From contig JBJKYB010000002.1 of assembly GCA_045561235.1 (NCBI GenBank), positions 930,001 through 994,000 of the forward strand: a stretch of DNA of 64,000 nucleotides. The letters are read 5' to 3'. The notes under the pieces are model-generated. The model was not told where the DNA came from, made no database searches, and saw only the letters and a list, made by a program, of their open reading frames with translations. Shown here in pieces: positions 62,110 to 64,000 of this stretch. The DNA is from GCA-2705445 sp002705445. GTDB lineage: Bacteria; Pseudomonadota; Gammaproteobacteria; Poriferisulfidales; GCA-002705445. The first letter of the stretch is position 1; every line of letters starts with the position of its first letter. The position numbers were made by a program, and so were the translations under genes.

Positions 62110-63489
62110 TTAATTATTCTTCATTGCAAGTTTTTTTGCCAAGCCTATATATTCTTTTGGTTTTAGGTTTAATAACTTATTTTTAATTTTATTATCAAGA
62201 TCACACTCGTTAATTATTTCTATTATAGAATCATGGCTTATATTTTTACCACGAGTTTTTTCTTTTAAAATATCATAACTATTATTTATATTATAATATC
62301 TCATCACTGTTTGTATTGGTTCTGCTAAAACTTCCCAGCTTTCATTTAAATCACTATCAATTTTTTTAATATTCAAGTCAATTTTGTTCATTCCTTTTAT
62401 AAGAGATGTTAAGGATAAATAAAAATGTGAGTATATTACGCCTAAATTTCTTAGAACTGTAGAGTCAGTTAAATCTCTTTGAAGTCTTGAAACCATAAGC
62501 TTTTTGCTTATAGATTGAGATAGGGCGACTGTTATTTCAAGATTCCCTTCAGCATTTTCAAAATCAATCGGATTTACTTTATGTGGCATTGTGGATGACC
62601 CTACTTCAGATTTAATTTTTTTTTGTTTGATGTAATCTAACATAATGTAGATCCAAATATCTTTAGAAAAATCTAAAAGAATATTTGATATCATACATAT
62701 ATCGTTCAATGCCTCTGAAAGCCAGTCATGATTTTCTATTTGTGTTGTATGGGTATTTTGCACTAATCCTAAATTAGATAAAAACTTCTTAGTTTCAATA
62801 TCCCATTTAATTTCTGGTAAAACAACATGATGAGCATTAAAATTGCCAACTGCTCCATTCATTTTTGCATAAACAGATCTTTTTTCCATGAACAATGATT
62901 GTTTCTTGAGTCTAGAAGAAAATACTTTCAACTCTTTCCCAAAAGTTGTTGGTGAAGCTTTTTGACCATGGGTTCTTGATAACATTGGTGTATTAGCATA
63001 TTTTTTTTCATGTTTTTTCAATACACCTAAAACTTCATTAAGTTTTTTAAGAAGAATTTTTCTGGAGTCGCTATACATCAATGCGTAGGAAATATTATTT
63101 ATGTCTTCAGAAGTTGCGCAGAAGTGAATTAATTCTTTCTTGTTTTTTAATGTTTCATGTTTGTTAAATTTACTTTTTAAAAAATATTCTACTGACTTAA
63201 CATCATGATTTATTTTTTTCTCTATCTCTTTAATCTCAAGAGCATCTTTCAAGTTAAAATTTTTACTAATTTTAGTTAAATAGGCCTTTTCGTTTTTATT
63301 AATACCAAACTTTTTTTTTATTGGATCTAATGATAATAAAAATATAAACCAGCAAACTTCTACATGAACTCTATACTTTATTAATCCGAACTCACTGTTT
63401 ATCTTTTTAATTTCTTGATCAATTTGATGTGAATATCTCCCATCTATTGGCGATATTGACATTAATGTGAATTCATTGTTTTTATTCAT
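62110..63489 (-). CDS. purB: Adenylosuccinate lyase
   Basis: Catalyses two fumarate-releasing steps in purine synthesis. E. coli-type of 459 residues (E. coli 456): MSISPIDGRYSHQID, IHFCATSEDINNISYALM, LSRTHGQKASPTTFGKE with the catalytic His, and the superfamily signature GSSTMPHKVNPIDFENAEGN. Divergent from fumC, another member of the same fumarase/ASL superfamily, with a 68-base gap. Confidence 0.96.
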   Translation of the reverse strand: MNKNNEFTLMSISPIDGRYSHQIDQEIKKINSEFGLIKYRVHVEVCWFIFLLSLDPIKKKFGINKNEKAYLTKISKNFNLKDALEIKEIEKKINHDVKSVEYFLKSKFNKHETLKNKKELIHFCATSEDINNISYALMYSDSRKILLKKLNEVLGVLKKHEKKYANTPMLSRTHGQKASPTTFGKELKVFSSRLKKQSLFMEKRSVYAKMNGAVGNFNAHHVVLPEIKWDIETKKFLSNLGLVQNTHTTQIENHDWLSEALNDICMISNILLDFSKDIWIYIMLDYIKQKKIKSEVGSSTMPHKVNPIDFENAEGNLEITVALSQSISKKLMVSRLQRDLTDSTVLRNLGVIYSHFYLSLTSLIKGMNKIDLNIKKIDSDLNESWEVLAEPIQTVMRYYNINNSYDILKEKTRGKNISHDSIIEIINECDLDNKIKNKLLNLKPKEYIGLAKKLAMKNN

Positions 63490-63557
63490 TATTTCGTAAT
63501 TTTACTGTAGTAATGTACGAATAGATTATACTATAATTAAATAAATAATGTTTAATT

Positions 63558-64000
63558 ATGAGAATATTCAATATGAAGAAATCAAAAAATAACTATAGAA
63601 TTGAAAGTGATAGTATGGGTAAAGTAAAAATACCTAAAAATTCACTCTATGGTCCACAAACTCAAAGAGCCATTAATAATTTTGATATCAGCAACTTATT
63701 GATGCCTAAAGAATTTATTATTAGTACTCTTCTTATCAAAAAAGCTGCTGCTGTTGCTAACTTTAAACTTGGATTAATCGATAAGAAAGTCTCTACTGCT
63801 ATTACTAGAAGTGTTGAATACTTATTATCTAATTATAACCAAGAGCACTTTCCTGTAGATGTTTTCCAAACAGGTTCCGGTACCAGTACAAATATGAATG
63901 TTAATGAGGTAATTTCAAATATAGCAAAAATTAAATTTAAAACAAAGGTGCATCCAAATGATCATGTGAATATGTCACAGAGTTCAAATGATGTCATACC
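63558..64000 (+). CDS. fumC: Fumarate hydratase class II, N-terminal part (partial)
   Basis: Runs off the window end after about 147 codons without a stop. YRIESDSMGKVKIPKNSLYGPQTQRAI is the fumarase C opening (in two parts), followed by KKAAAVANFKLGLID, FPVDVFQTGSGTSTNMNVNE and PNDHVNMSQSSNDV, which are the class II signature segments. Start can be ATG 63558 or ATG 63573 in the same frame; the longer is given. Iron-independent TCA-cycle enzyme hydrating fumarate to malate. Confidence 0.94.
   Translation, partial: MRIFNMKKSKNNYRIESDSMGKVKIPKNSLYGPQTQRAINNFDISNLLMPKEFIISTLLIKKAAAVANFKLGLIDKKVSTAITRSVEYLLSNYNQEHFPVDVFQTGSGTSTNMNVNEVISNIAKIKFKTKVHPNDHVNMSQSSNDVI

Overview
The window is a compact, very AT-rich (roughly 30% G+C by eye) stretch of a gammaproteobacterial chromosome. 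The class rests on conserved gene neighbourhoods: dnaX-ybaB-recR, msbA-lpxK-ycaR-kdsB, glyA-nrdR-ribD-ribE-ribB-ribH-nusB-thiL-pgpA, surE-pcm-yqaA-nlpD, mfd next to a csiV-like gene, a DUF1820 gene and rraA. Tiny intergenic gaps, frequent ATGA or TAATG overlaps and overlapping convergent 3' ends suggest a streamlined, possibly marine free-living cell. I do not assign a genus. No insertion sequence, prophage, CRISPR array, integrase or rRNA is visible, and no stretch longer than about 300 bases lacks a gene.

Layout. 1-5 kb: end of a branched-chain amino-acid/urea-type ABC transporter (livM end, livF), rraA, then isocitrate lyase and NADP-isocitrate dehydrogenase side by side (the glyoxylate branch point), a DUF1820 gene and tRNA-Ser(GGA). 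5-17 kb: an orphan gene, an AEC transporter, dnaX-ybaB-recR, orn, nadB, an HtrA/MucD protease, lepA, a secreted metallo-hydrolase, folP, a pterin dehydratase and a TerC-like membrane protein. 17-22 kb: the most distinctive block, a probable methanethiol oxidation module (SBP56/MtoX enzyme, two SCO-type copper chaperones, a MauG/di-haem peroxidase and a thioredoxin-like lipoprotein). 22-30 kb: DUF4242, BI-1 and rhodanese genes, tRNA-Ser(TGA), a 51-residue membrane peptide, nagZ, an mscS-like channel, csiV-like gene and mfd.

30-38 kb: a full cytochrome c maturation operon ccmABCDEFG plus a fused ccmH-ccmI gene lacking the TPR region, running into lolC-lolD. 38-44 kb: DUF2062, msbA-lpxK-ycaR-kdsB (lipid A/KDO), a small CbiX-like protein, glyA. 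44-51 kb: nrdR, riboflavin genes (with a degenerate GTP cyclohydrolase II domain on RibB), nusB, thiL, pgpA, an EamA transporter and an unknown secreted protein. 51-55 kb: tRNA-Ala(GGC) and a scattered molybdopterin set (moaA, moaB, moaE, moeA) with an Smr protein. 55-64 kb: surE-pcm-yqaA-nlpD without rpoS, an Mth938-like protein, alaC-type aminotransferase and hom, then purB-thrC on the other strand and the start of fumC.

The parts connect. The Ccm machinery supplies the covalent haem needed by the MauG-type protein of the methanethiol module, and SCO proteins can deliver copper to MtoX. Cysteine/methionine-type sulfur metabolism, glyoxylate shunt, folate/one-carbon (folP, glyA) and riboflavin supply point to a cell using small organic compounds. 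All three tRNA genes sit 15-28 bases upstream of a protein gene on the same strand, so tRNA-mRNA co-transcripts are likely.
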